Part shown: piece after piece, positions 55,171 through 63,786 of the stretch
How the letters are laid out: every line of letters begins with the position of its first letter
How positions within the stretch are numbered: the first letter of the stretch is position 1
DNA from: Clostridia bacterium
GTDB lineage: Bacteria; Bacillota; Clostridia; Lachnospirales; Lachnospiraceae
Reading direction: 5' to 3'
Assembly: GCA_910576325.1 (NCBI GenBank)
Contig: CAJTIM010000018.1
Span: 31,440 to 95,439 of the forward strand
Length of the DNA stretch: 64,000 bases
Notes under the pieces: generated by a model
The model's input: the letters and a program-made list of their open reading frames with translations, nothing else
Databases searched by the model: none
What the model was told of the DNA's origin: nothing
Translations under genes and position numbers: made by a program

Positions 55171-55319
55171 GATTCTCCTCCTATTCCAGTTCCGTAACAC
55201 CATTTGCCATGCCGCTTATCAGGAAAGATTCTCTTATTTTCCGGCACCGCAAGGGATGTTACTGCTTTTTGTTCCAGTTTTATTTCCGGTTCCGCCATAT
55301 TCAATATGGCTGTTTTCAT
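55149..55319 (-). CDS. Candidate 56-residue small protein coupled to oadB
   Basis: The ATG shares bases with the oadB stop (TAATG at 55319-55323) and GGAG lies seven bases before it, as expected for re-initiation. The frame runs 56 codons and overlaps the oadA start by 22 bases. The product starts MKTAILNMAEPEIKLEQKAV, has no membrane segment and no recognised domain. It may be a real accessory protein, a translation-coupling leader, or chance. Confidence 0.4.
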   Translation of the reverse strand: MKTAILNMAEPEIKLEQKAVTSLAVPENKRIFPDKRHGKWCYGTGIGGESCHRQNR

Positions 55320-56470
55320 TACATCACTCCAAAGATAGCCATAAAGGTTCCGGCTGCTACGGCCGTACCGATTACGCCGGCTACGTTGGGACCCATAGCA
55401 TGCATCAGCAGGAAGTTGGTGGGATCCGCCTCCGCGCCTACCTTCTGGGACACACGGGCTGCCATCGGAACTGCGGACACGCCTGCGGAACCAATCAGCG
55501 GATTTACCTTGCCGCCTGTGACCTTGCACATAATCTTTCCGAATATAACGCCTGCCGCCGTACCAAATGCAAATGCAACCAGACCAAGGGCAACAATCTT
55601 AAGCGTATCCCAGTTCAGGAATGCCTCTGCGCTTGTGGTAGCTCCTACGGAAGTGCCAAGCAAAATAACTACAATGTACATCAGAGCATTGGAAGCTGTC
55701 TCCTGGAGCTGACGAACCACGCCGGACTCACGGAACAGATTACCAAGCATCAGAGCGCCAACCAGGGGTGCGGTTGAGGGCAGAATCAGGCAGACTACTA
55801 CCGTAACAATGATGGGGAATAGAATCTTCTCCAGCTTGGATACGGGACGAAGCTGCTCCATCTTAATCTTACGCTCTTTTTCCGTAGTCAGCAGCTTCAT
55901 AATGGGCGGCTGAATAACCGGAACCAGAGACATGTAGGAATAAGCGGCCACCGCAATGGGACCCATAATGGCCGTCTGCTCCAGCTTTCCGGCAAGGAAA
56001 ATGGAAGTCGGGCCGTCGGCGCCTCCGATAATGGAGATAGCCGCCGCCGCTTTGTCGGAGAAGCCCATTGCCATAGCGCCTAAGTAAGCGGCAAAGATAC
56101 CGAACTGTGCCGCAGCACCCAAAAGGAAGCTCTTGGGGTTTGCAATCAGAGGGCCGAAGTCGGTCATGGCTCCTACGCCCATGAAGATCAGGGACGGCAG
56201 AATCGCCCATTCATCCAGTACATAGAAGTAATAGAGAAGGCCGCCTACGCCGTTTGAGGATTCCTCCGGACTGATCATAATATCCGGATAAATATTTACA
56301 AGCAGCATACCAAAAGCAATGGGAACCAGAAGAAGCGGCTCATATTCCTTTTTGATAGCTAAGAACAGGAAAAAGCATGCAACGGCAACCATAACATAGT
56401 TGCCCCAGGTCAGATTGAAAAACGCCGTCTGGTGCATGAGATTTCCCAGTGTTTCTAATATATATCCCAT
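55319..56470 (-). CDS. oadB: Sodium-translocating decarboxylase beta subunit
   Basis: The 383-residue membrane protein couples biotin decarboxylation to Na+ export. It has about ten membrane segments and the family motif ISIIGGADGPTSIFL with the functional Asp, plus a conserved C-terminal region GPNVAGVIGTAVAAG. Length is slightly shorter than some OadB proteins but complete. It lies downstream of the biotin carrier and upstream of the small ORF and oadA in transcription order. Confidence 0.93.
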   Translation of the reverse strand: MGYILETLGNLMHQTAFFNLTWGNYVMVAVACFFLFLAIKKEYEPLLLVPIAFGMLLVNIYPDIMISPEESSNGVGGLLYYFYVLDEWAILPSLIFMGVGAMTDFGPLIANPKSFLLGAAAQFGIFAAYLGAMAMGFSDKAAAAISIIGGADGPTSIFLAGKLEQTAIMGPIAVAAYSYMSLVPVIQPPIMKLLTTEKERKIKMEQLRPVSKLEKILFPIIVTVVVCLILPSTAPLVGALMLGNLFRESGVVRQLQETASNALMYIVVILLGTSVGATTSAEAFLNWDTLKIVALGLVAFAFGTAAGVIFGKIMCKVTGGKVNPLIGSAGVSAVPMAARVSQKVGAEADPTNFLLMHAMGPNVAGVIGTAVAAGTFMAIFGVM

Positions 56471-56510
56471 GTCTTAACCTCCGTTAGTTTGATAGGATTC
56501 CAGTTTTCCG

Positions 56511-56882
56511 TTAGTTCAGGGATGCCAGTAAATCGCCGGATTCTACTGCGTCGCCTACTCCAACATTGATGCTGGCTACCGTACCGTCCTCGGGAGCAAC
56601 AACGGGAATTTCCATCTTCATAGCTTCCAGGATCACAATGCTGTCGCCGGCCTTTACTGCCTGGCCTACGGAAGCCTCTACCTTGAATACCTTGCCGGGA
56701 ACGGAAGCCTTCACTTCGATTCCGCCTGCCGCTGCTGCCGCCGGCTTTGCTGCTGCGGGAGCCGGTGCTGCCGCCGGTTTTGCTGCCGGTGCTGCCGCAC
56801 GTACCGGTGCGCTTCCTGCGCCGCCTTCTTCTACGGTTACATCATATGCCACGCCGTTTACGGTGATTGTATAATTTTTCAT
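56511..56882 (-). CDS. Biotin carboxyl carrier protein
   Basis: A 123-residue carrier: an N-terminal part (MKNYTITVNGVAYDVTVEEG), an Ala/Pro-rich flexible linker (about 28-50) and a biotinyl domain with EAMKMEIPV, whose Lys carries biotin. It moves the carboxyl group between the two carboxyltransferases and the membrane pump. Linker flexibility is a family trait. It sits between the OadG-type gene and oadB. Confidence 0.93.
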   Translation of the reverse strand: MKNYTITVNGVAYDVTVEEGGAGSAPVRAAAPAAKPAAAPAPAAAKPAAAAAGGIEVKASVPGKVFKVEASVGQAVKAGDSIVILEAMKMEIPVVAPEDGTVASINVGVGDAVESGDLLASLN

Positions 56883-56944
56883 CTTATTGATTCCTCCTAA
56901 AAATTTGAATGTTTGTAACGATTCACTGTTTTTGTTTATGCTCT

Positions 56945-57769
56945 TTACCGTTTCCGGCTGCTTCTGCGCTTGATGGAACGCACGACAAAGCCGTCCGCAG
57001 AGGCGGTTCCCCTAGCTGCCGCAACTGCCGCCGTAATAACTGCCACAAGCTCCAGATCATCGGTAACTGCCGTCTCTGCCGGTGCTGCCGGAGCAGGCGC
57101 CGGTGCCGCGGCGACTGCCGGTGCTGCCGCCTTCTTTTCTGCTGCTTTCTTCTTGCTGAACTTTCTCTCAATAGCCGGTATGAAGTTGAAGCAGGAAATA
57201 ATCAGGCTGATAAGAATCAGTACTGCAAATACGACGCCCATGCCAAGGAGTGTATTCATGCCTGCCTTCTGTAAAATCTCTCCGGTGCTGTAGATGGGAT
57301 CTGCCGTTACCGTGGTGATAATATCATGGCTGTCGTACACCAGGGAAAGACGCATATCATGCTTCTCAAACTCATAGACTACGTCGTAAGTAACTTCGCC
57401 GTCCTTTTCCACGCCGCCCTCATATTCCTTTACACCTACATAGGCGCCGAATTCATCCATGTTGCTTACGTAGGATTTGAAAAGGGCCAAGTATGCGTCC
57501 GCCGTGAAGTCAAACTTGCTTCCCGAACCCATAAGATAGGGATACAGAGCTATCTCCTGCTCAAAGTCCTCAAAATTGTCTTCCAGATAGGCAATCTGCT
57601 CATTCAGCTCTTCTTCGGTCTGGGAGGTCAGCAATGCAACATATTTGTCGGAATTGGCCTTGTACATGTCCTCCTTGGGAAGCGTCTCTCTCTCGGCACA
57701 GCCGGCCAGGGACATGACGCAAACCAGCAGCGCCAGAAGGCTGATTATTTTTTTCATGTTTCTTCTCAT
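56945..57769 (-). CDS. OadG-type gamma subunit with lipoprotein ectodomain
   Basis: A 274-residue lipoprotein. A signal peptide ends in SLAGC, followed by an extracellular domain (about 25-165), one membrane segment (about 175-197), and a cytoplasmic Ala/Pro/Lys-rich tail ending in VAVITAAVAAARGT..RSIKRR, the typical OadG C-terminus. OadG normally has only the membrane segment and tail and holds the complex together; the large ectodomain is the unusual part. The start is the ATG at 57769 with AGAGGTG upstream. Confidence 0.8.
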   Translation of the reverse strand: MRRNMKKIISLLALLVCVMSLAGCAERETLPKEDMYKANSDKYVALLTSQTEEELNEQIAYLEDNFEDFEQEIALYPYLMGSGSKFDFTADAYLALFKSYVSNMDEFGAYVGVKEYEGGVEKDGEVTYDVVYEFEKHDMRLSLVYDSHDIITTVTADPIYSTGEILQKAGMNTLLGMGVVFAVLILISLIISCFNFIPAIERKFSKKKAAEKKAAAPAVAAAPAPAPAAPAETAVTDDLELVAVITAAVAAARGTASADGFVVRSIKRRSSRKR

Positions 57770-57783
57770 ATTATTCACCTCTC

Positions 57784-59178
57784 TTAAACCGTTCCGTGTT
57801 TTCTGTCCGGGCGATCTTCTCTCTTTGTGAATAACATCTCAAATGCGCCAATGACATATTTTCTGGTGTCCTTTGGCTCGATAATGCTGTCTACGTAGCC
57901 TCTCTTTGCCGCCGCTTCGGGGCTTGACTGAAGGGCTGCGTACTGGGAAGCCTTTTCCTGCTGGGTGGCTGCGTCCGCCTCTGCGTACATGATCTTTGCC
58001 GCAAGCTTGGCATCCATCATTCCAATCTGGGAGCCTGTCCATGCATATACCATATCTGCGCCGATTCCCTTGCTGTTCATGGATACGTAGGCGCTGCCGT
58101 AGGCTGCTCCTGCGATGACATTTACCTTGGGAACGGTGGCGTTGGCAAAGGCATAGGTGAGTCTGGCCATAGCTTTTGCAATGCTGCGCTCGGTGCACAT
58201 GTTTGCCTTGTAGCCCTTTACGTTGGTGAGGGACAGCACCGGGATGTTGAAGGCGTCGCAGAAGTTAATGAAGTCCGCTGCTTTCTGCGCTCCTCTGGCT
58301 GTCAGCTCTACGTCGTTGTTGGCAACTGCGCCTACGGTTACGCCGTTGAGCTTGATAAGGCCGGTTACGATGTCCTTTGCATAGTCCTTTTTCGTTTCAA
58401 AGAATACATTTCCGTCGGAAATACTGGAAAGTATGTAGGGTGCGGAGTACTCTACATTTCCCAGATCTTCGCATACGCGGTTCAGATCGTCGGAACATTC
58501 CTCGTAGGAGGCGTCGTCCTCGTTGTTGGCCGGGAGCATGGTTACAAGCTCGCGAATCTGGGCAAGGATGCCTGCTTCGTCTCCTACTACGTCTACGTTT
58601 CCGGCCTCTTCTGCCTGGAATGCTGCGGATGCGCTGTTGCACTTGGAGATCTCATTTCCTTCGATGGCGTTGGGGGAGTTTACGAAAAGCTTTGCTTTTT
58701 TCTCCTCCATAAATGTGAAATCAGCCAAGCCCGGTACTACGGCCAGTCCGCCGCCGCAGGTTCCGAATACGGCTGCTATCTGGGGAACTACGCCGGATGC
58801 CAGGGTCTGCTTTAAGTAGATCTCGCCGAAGCCGTTTAATGCGTCTGTGGCTTCCTGGAGACGGACACCGGCACAGTCAATCAGACCGATGACGGGGGCG
58901 CCCATTTTGCAGGCCATGTCATAGAGCTTGGTGATCTTTTTTGCATGCATCTCGCCCAGGGTTCCGTTCAGTACGGATGCGTCCTGGCTGTAGACATACA
59001 CGAGATTGCCGTCTATGACGCCGTATCCGGTGATGACGCCGTCGGACGGTGTTTCTGTCTGCTGCATGTTGAAGTCGGTGCTTCTGGCGGTTACCATGCC
59101 GCCGATTTCAACAAAACTGTTCTCGTCAAGTAAGCTCTCGATTCTCTTACCTGCCAAGGTTTGTGCTGTAGTACTCAT
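57784..59178 (-). CDS. Acyl-CoA carboxyltransferase subunit (MmdA-like)
   Basis: A 464-residue carboxyltransferase of the MmdA/12S group, which transfers CO2 from acyl-CoA such as methylmalonyl-CoA to biotin. It has SDGVITGYGVIDGNLVYVYS, the oxyanion region FGTCGGGLAVVPG and the second domain motif NVIAGAAYGSAYV. It is somewhat shorter than typical MmdA. It is the first gene of the decarboxylase cluster and should be transcribed from the promoter at 59232-59260. The acyl-CoA used cannot be read from sequence. Confidence 0.85.
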   Translation of the reverse strand: MSTTAQTLAGKRIESLLDENSFVEIGGMVTARSTDFNMQQTETPSDGVITGYGVIDGNLVYVYSQDASVLNGTLGEMHAKKITKLYDMACKMGAPVIGLIDCAGVRLQEATDALNGFGEIYLKQTLASGVVPQIAAVFGTCGGGLAVVPGLADFTFMEEKKAKLFVNSPNAIEGNEISKCNSASAAFQAEEAGNVDVVGDEAGILAQIRELVTMLPANNEDDASYEECSDDLNRVCEDLGNVEYSAPYILSSISDGNVFFETKKDYAKDIVTGLIKLNGVTVGAVANNDVELTARGAQKAADFINFCDAFNIPVLSLTNVKGYKANMCTERSIAKAMARLTYAFANATVPKVNVIAGAAYGSAYVSMNSKGIGADMVYAWTGSQIGMMDAKLAAKIMYAEADAATQQEKASQYAALQSSPEAAAKRGYVDSIIEPKDTRKYVIGAFEMLFTKREDRPDRKHGTV

Positions 59179-59231
59179 TTTCAGCCCTCCATTTTTATAT
59201 GATAATTCTAAACCATTTCATGCCGGTTACC

Positions 59232-59260
59232 ATTTTATCAATTTTTTGTCAAATGATCAA
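59232..59260 (-). promoter_or_regulatory. Promoter of the decarboxylase cluster
   Basis: On the minus strand TTGATC (59255-59260) and TAAAAT (59232-59237) with a 17-base spacer, 54 bases before the MmdA-like start. Confidence 0.65.
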
Positions 59261-59302
59261 GGGGTTTGTGAAAAAAAGGGGGGTGAAAAAAACGGACGGT
59301 AC

Positions 59303-59503
59303 GGTCACAAAATGGGGCGGCGCGCTTTTCCATATCTGTGTTCGGACGGTTCGCGTACACGCTGTCTGCTCTGAACGGACATTACCTTGGTGGTTTTTTT
59401 AGGGGGTTTTGGTTTCTTGGTAATGTTCGTTCATATCAGACAGCGTGTGCGCGAACAGCCGGACACCTGATATCGGAAAAGCGCGCCGCCCCATTTTGTG
59501 ACC
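59303..59503. repeat. Long imperfect inverted repeat (about 85-base arms)
   Basis: The left arm 59303-59386 and right arm 59419-59503 are inverted copies; the outer 29 bases pair without mismatch and about 70 of 85 positions match overall. The 32-base loop is G/T-rich with an eight-T run. The rest of the gap 59179-59690 shows only the promoter listed above. The structure is far larger than a terminator. No transposase or flanking duplication was seen, so it may be a palindromic mobile unit or a structured RNA. Confidence 0.85.
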
Positions 59504-59690
59504 TTCCCTGGTTTTTGGGGGTGGGTGGGGTGGTTTTGTAATTGTAAGTGGTTTTTTGTTATTTGATTTTTATAAATGCTTGCTATTTTTTGCATCCTGT
59601 ATGGCGGCTGCTCTGGTTCAGCTTGTTGGTTGATGCTGTTTTATGTGTAGCTGCCATTGGGGATTCTTCTTTTTTTATTACCTTTATTTT

Positions 59691-62300
59691 TTATTTGGCT
59701 ATGAGGCCAAGGGCTTTTGCCAGTTCTAGGGCGGCTAGGGGGAAGAGGGCTAGGGTGAGGCCGGTTCCGTACATGCTGAGGGTGAGGGTGGTCAGGCCGA
59801 ATATTTTGGTTAGGGGCGGGATGAATAGTACGCTGGTCATGAGGGTTAGGGAGGTTAGGGCTGCCAGGTTTAGGTTTTTGTTGGTGAAGACGCCGGTTTT
59901 TAGGAGGGAGCGGGCGGATCGCATGTTGTAGGCGTGGAGGATCTGGCTGTAGCCGAGAACCAGGAAGGCCATTGTGCGGCCGGCTTTCAGGCCGCCGGAG
60001 GAGTTGCTGCCGATGTAGAAGGCGGCTAGGGACAGGAGGCCGAACATGATTCCCTGGAGGATGACTTGGATTCCCAGGCCGTGGGCGAAGATTCCCTCGG
60101 TTTTTGGTCTTGGGGGTGCGTTCATGACGCTGTCTTCTACCGGTTCCATGCCCAGGGCAATGGCCGGGAGGCTGTCGGTGACCAGGTTGATCCAGAGCAG
60201 CTGCATGGATAGTAAGGGGGCGGCTTTGAAAAGCAGCATGGAGCTGAATACCAGGAGGACTTCGCCGATGTTGGTTCCCAGGAGGAAGCCTACGGTTTTG
60301 CGGATGTTGTTGTAGATTCCCCGGCCTTCCCGGACGGCGGCTACGATGGTGGCAAAGTTGTCGTCCTGGAGGGTCATGTCGGCGGCTCCTTTGGCTACGT
60401 CGGTGCCGGTGATTCCCATTGCGCAGCCGATGTCGGCGGCTTTGAGGGCCGGGGCGTCGTTGACGCCGTCGCCGGTCATGGAGACGATGCGGCCTTTTTT
60501 CTGCCAGGCCTTGACTACGCGGATTTTGTCTTCGGGGGTGACTCGGGCGTAGACGGATATTTGTTCCAGTTTTTTGTCGAAGGCTTCTTCGGAGAGGGCT
60601 TTTAGATCTGTGCCGGTGATAGCTTCCTGGCCTTCTGACAGGATGCCGAGCTGCTTTGCTATGGCGGAGGCGGTAATTACGTGGTCGCCGGTGATCATGA
60701 TGGGGCGGATTCCGGCCTGTTTGCAGGTGGCTACGGCCTGTTTTGCTTCTTCTCTGGGGGGATCGATCATGCCGACCAGTCCTAAGAAGGTCAGGTTTTG
60801 TTCCAGGTCTTCGCTTGTCAGGTCTTCCGGGATTTTGTCCAGTGTGCGGCAGGCTATGGCCAGGACGCGGAGGGCCTGGGCGCTCATCTGGCCTGTGACG
60901 GCGGAAGCTTTTTCCAGATCGCCCCGGATGCAGCGGTCTTTCAGCATGTCGAAGGCGCCCTTTGTGATGGCCACGATTTTTCCGTCTATGGTGTGGATGG
61001 TGGTCATGAGCTTTCGGTCGGAGTCAAAGGGCAGCTCTCCTGTGCGGGGATGCCGGGCATTGATTTCTTCCTGGTAAATGCCGTTTTTGCGGGCTGCGGA
61101 CAGGATGCTTGTTTCCGTGGGATCTCCGATGTGGATTTCTCTTTCTTCCTCGAAACGGAGGGAGCCGTTGCTGCAGAGGGCGCCGTATAAGAGCAGGCGG
61201 CGGACCTTCGGGGTGTTTTCGGCGGTGATGGCTTCGGTTTCGCTTTCACCGTCGGCATATGCCTGGGTTAAGGTCATTTTGTTCTGGGTCAGGGTGCCTG
61301 TTTTGTCGGAGCAGATGACGGAGGTGGATCCTAAGGTTTCGACGGCCGGGAGTTTTTTTACGATGGCGTTTCGCTTTGCCATGCGTTCTACGCCGATGGA
61401 GAGGACGATGGTTACGATTACCGGAAGTCCCTCGGGGATGGCGGATACGGCTAAGGATACGGCGGTCATAAAGATTTCCATCACCGGCATGCCGCCGGCA
61501 AGTCCCATAAGGAAGATGACGGCGCAGATAACGAGGGCTAAGGCTCCCATGTATGTTCCCAATTCGGCAAGCTTTTGCTGCAGAGGTGTCCTGACTTCAC
61601 TCTCCCCTTCCAGCATGCCGGCGATTTTGCCCATCTGGGTGTTCATTCCGGTTTCGGTTATGATGGCTTCGGCTGTTCCGTAGACGATGCTGCAGCCGGA
61701 GTAGATGCAGTTGGTTCGATCTCCTAAGGGGGCGTCCCCACTCAGGAGGGCTGCGGCGTCTTTTTCTGCCGGAAGAGATTCTCCTGTGAGGGCGGATTCC
61801 TCAGATTTGAGACCGGATGAGGTGATAAGCCTTGCATCTGCGGGGACGAAGTCTCCTGCTTCCAGTTTGATAACGTCGCCGGGGACGAGCATGGCGGCGT
61901 CTATGAGCTGCTCCTGGCCGTCACGGAGTACCCGGGCGTGGGGAGCGGCCATGCGCATCAATGCCTCCAGGGAGCGCTCGGCTTTGTTTTCCTGAACGAC
62001 GCCCATGACGGCGTTTAATACGACGATCAGCAGGATAAGTATGGGTTCGAAGAAAGCGGAGCTGTCATGCTCGGACAGTGCCACGAAAAAGGATACGGCG
62101 GCTGCGGCTAAGAGGATCACCACCATCACATCCCTGAACTGCTCCAGGAATTTTATCAGGAGGGATTGTTTCTTAGCTTCTTTCAGACGGTTTTCGCCGT
62201 ATTCTTTCAGGCGGTTTTGGGCTTCGGCGCCGCTTAAGCCTTCGGGGGTGGTTTTTAGCTGCTGCTGAAGTTCTTCTATGGTTTGACTGTGGCTGTTCAT
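59691..62300 (-). CDS. P2-type cation ATPase, possible Mn2+/Ca2+ exporter
   Basis: An 869-residue P-type ATPase of the calcium-pump (P2A) group. The phosphorylation site is ICSDKTGTLTQNKM, with the actuator TGES, the TGDGVNDAPALK hinge, and ion-site residues in SAIPEGLPVIVT (M4), FLLGTNIGEVLLVF (M5, Asn and Glu) and NLVTDSLPAIALG (M6, Asn-Thr-Asp). It lies 28 bases after mntP on the same strand and behind the Mn riboswitch, which points to manganese export as a likely function rather than calcium alone. Confidence 0.88.
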   Translation of the reverse strand: MNSHSQTIEELQQQLKTTPEGLSGAEAQNRLKEYGENRLKEAKKQSLLIKFLEQFRDVMVVILLAAAAVSFFVALSEHDSSAFFEPILILLIVVLNAVMGVVQENKAERSLEALMRMAAPHARVLRDGQEQLIDAAMLVPGDVIKLEAGDFVPADARLITSSGLKSEESALTGESLPAEKDAAALLSGDAPLGDRTNCIYSGCSIVYGTAEAIITETGMNTQMGKIAGMLEGESEVRTPLQQKLAELGTYMGALALVICAVIFLMGLAGGMPVMEIFMTAVSLAVSAIPEGLPVIVTIVLSIGVERMAKRNAIVKKLPAVETLGSTSVICSDKTGTLTQNKMTLTQAYADGESETEAITAENTPKVRRLLLYGALCSNGSLRFEEEREIHIGDPTETSILSAARKNGIYQEEINARHPRTGELPFDSDRKLMTTIHTIDGKIVAITKGAFDMLKDRCIRGDLEKASAVTGQMSAQALRVLAIACRTLDKIPEDLTSEDLEQNLTFLGLVGMIDPPREEAKQAVATCKQAGIRPIMITGDHVITASAIAKQLGILSEGQEAITGTDLKALSEEAFDKKLEQISVYARVTPEDKIRVVKAWQKKGRIVSMTGDGVNDAPALKAADIGCAMGITGTDVAKGAADMTLQDDNFATIVAAVREGRGIYNNIRKTVGFLLGTNIGEVLLVFSSMLLFKAAPLLSMQLLWINLVTDSLPAIALGMEPVEDSVMNAPPRPKTEGIFAHGLGIQVILQGIMFGLLSLAAFYIGSNSSGGLKAGRTMAFLVLGYSQILHAYNMRSARSLLKTGVFTNKNLNLAALTSLTLMTSVLFIPPLTKIFGLTTLTLSMYGTGLTLALFPLAALELAKALGLIAK

Positions 62301-62328
62301 GTATTGCGTCCTCCATTCTGGTTCTGTT

Positions 62329-62913
62329 TTACCTTATTATTCCCAAATGTTCCAATAAAATTTTTATTCCCATGCAAATGAGGATGATTCCTCCTGCAAG
62401 CTCTGCCTTTGATTTCCATTTGCTGCCGAAAATGTTTCCGATGCGGATGCCTGCGGCGGAGATTGTAAAGGTGACTGCTCCGATAAAAGTGATAGCCGGA
62501 AGGATCGCTGCTTGGAGAAAGGCGAGGGTTACGCCTACGGCCAGGGCGTCTATGCTGGTGGCTATGGCAAGGGGGAGCATGGATCTGAAGGAGAAGGGGT
62601 TCTGACTGCCCTCGGCGGAACAGACCTCACACTCCTCTTCGGCGCTTCGGGCTTCCCGGATCATGTTGACGCCGATGACGCCCAGAAGGATGAAAGCGAT
62701 CCAGTGATCGATACTGGTGATGTATTCTTTGAACCGGACGCCGAGCAGGTAGCCGAGCAAGGGCATAAGGGCCTGGAAGCCTCCGAAGTAGATTCCGGCT
62801 GTGCCGCATTCGCGCAAGCCTGCTTTGGGTACGCACAGGCCCTTGCAGATGGATACGGCGAAGGCATCCATAGACAGGCCCACGGCCAGTATAAACAGTT
62901 CCGGTAAGCTCAT
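62329..62913 (-). CDS. mntP: Manganese efflux pump MntP
   Basis: MntP exports Mn2+. The 194-residue protein has six membrane segments and the family motifs [17 protein letters not shown] (Asp in the first membrane helix) and the mirrored [16 protein letters not shown] (second Asp). Length and topology are typical. It is preceded by a manganese riboswitch, the known control element for this gene in many bacteria, and followed by the cation ATPase. Confidence 0.95.
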   Translation of the reverse strand: MSLPELFILAVGLSMDAFAVSICKGLCVPKAGLRECGTAGIYFGGFQALMPLLGYLLGVRFKEYITSIDHWIAFILLGVIGVNMIREARSAEEECEVCSAEGSQNPFSFRSMLPLAIATSIDALAVGVTLAFLQAAILPAITFIGAVTFTISAAGIRIGNIFGSKWKSKAELAGGIILICMGIKILLEHLGIIR

Positions 62914-63054
62914 AGTTCATTCCTCCATTTTCGTCCTGTAATATCCATGACGGTACACGTTAGGATCAATCAATTTCCGGCCGATGTGTCTGTGTTTGTA
63001 AATTGATTTGTGTGTTGTAAGGGGGATTTGCTGTTTCCTGGTTCTCTTTGCTGT

Positions 63055-63190
63055 AAAAAAGAAAGACTTACCCACAGTTTTTTCTGTAGATAAGTCTCGT
63101 CGTTTCAAACAAAACCAGGTCTTGCGGCCATGATGTTGATCTTGTTACGTCCTGCTTCTGCAATATGCAGGCCGCCAACTACTCCCTTAT
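63055..63190 (-). ncRNA. yybP-ykoY manganese riboswitch
   Basis: On the minus strand the leader contains AAGGGAGTAG (63179-63188), a paired central region (CCTGC.. around 63145-63180), GAAACGACGAGAC (about 63094-63106), and a terminator stem AGACTTA (63091-63097 on this strand) with TAAGTCT (63064-63070) followed by TTCTTTTTT. These match the yybP-ykoY family, where Mn2+ binding stops the terminator forming and turns the gene on. Confidence 0.85.
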
Positions 63191-63215
63191 AGCGGATATA
63201 TATGTGTTTTGGTGT

Positions 63216-63244
63216 ATTTTACTACATTTGGCCAAAAAAGGCAA
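63216..63244 (-). promoter_or_regulatory. Promoter of the Mn riboswitch / mntP unit
   Basis: On the minus strand TTGCCT (63239-63244) and TAAAAT (63216-63221) with a 17-base spacer. Confidence 0.65.
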
Positions 63245-63251
63245 GGGAAAG

Positions 63252-63786
63252 TTAAAAAATCAACGGCCTCAGTTCCGGGTAATCGGAAAGGTGCTCTTTT
63301 ACATAGCATCTTTTAAAGGCAGCAAATGCAGCTTCTCTTCTTAGCAAAGCTTTTAGCTTTCGCAGAACAAGCTCGGACTTTGGATTTTCCTTCAACTTTT
63401 CCAGATTATCAAAAAGAAGATTCATTTCTTTTTGAAGCTCTTTTAGACGCATATCGCTTTTATACACACGAAGTCCTGTATTCTTTAGGTTGAAAACTTC
63501 TCTTATAAGTTCTATCGTGCGCACTGTCTCCTCATCCGGATCTGCCATTTGGGAAAGCAGTTCAATATTGTTCTGCTTTAAACGAAATATAATTTTCTGT
63601 TCCGGATCAATTTTGCAGCAGTCTAAAATGCCTGCGTCATATTTCTTCTGATTTTTTACACCATTGCAGTGTCCGCAGGCCCAGAACAAATTATTCCAGT
63701 CAAATTTTCTTTCCCGGTATTTTCCGTTTTTATGAGGGAGTAAATGCTCCACCTGCGGGTCCTGCAGATTCTTTAATTCACAAATG
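63252..63786 (-). pseudogene. HNH endonuclease (PtuB-like) broken by IS66 insertion
   Basis: The visible frame encodes the C-terminal part of an HNH nuclease: QVEHLLPHK (His), then FDWNNLFWACGHCNGVKNQKK with the zinc/active-site Cys pair and His-Asn, followed by a helical tail with TIELIREVFNLKN. This pattern resembles PtuB of the Septu antiphage system. The frame runs back only to 63786, where IS66 sequence begins, and an in-frame stop lies in the element; the N-terminal half is missing from this side. The partner ATPase, if any, would be beyond the element. Confidence 0.7.
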
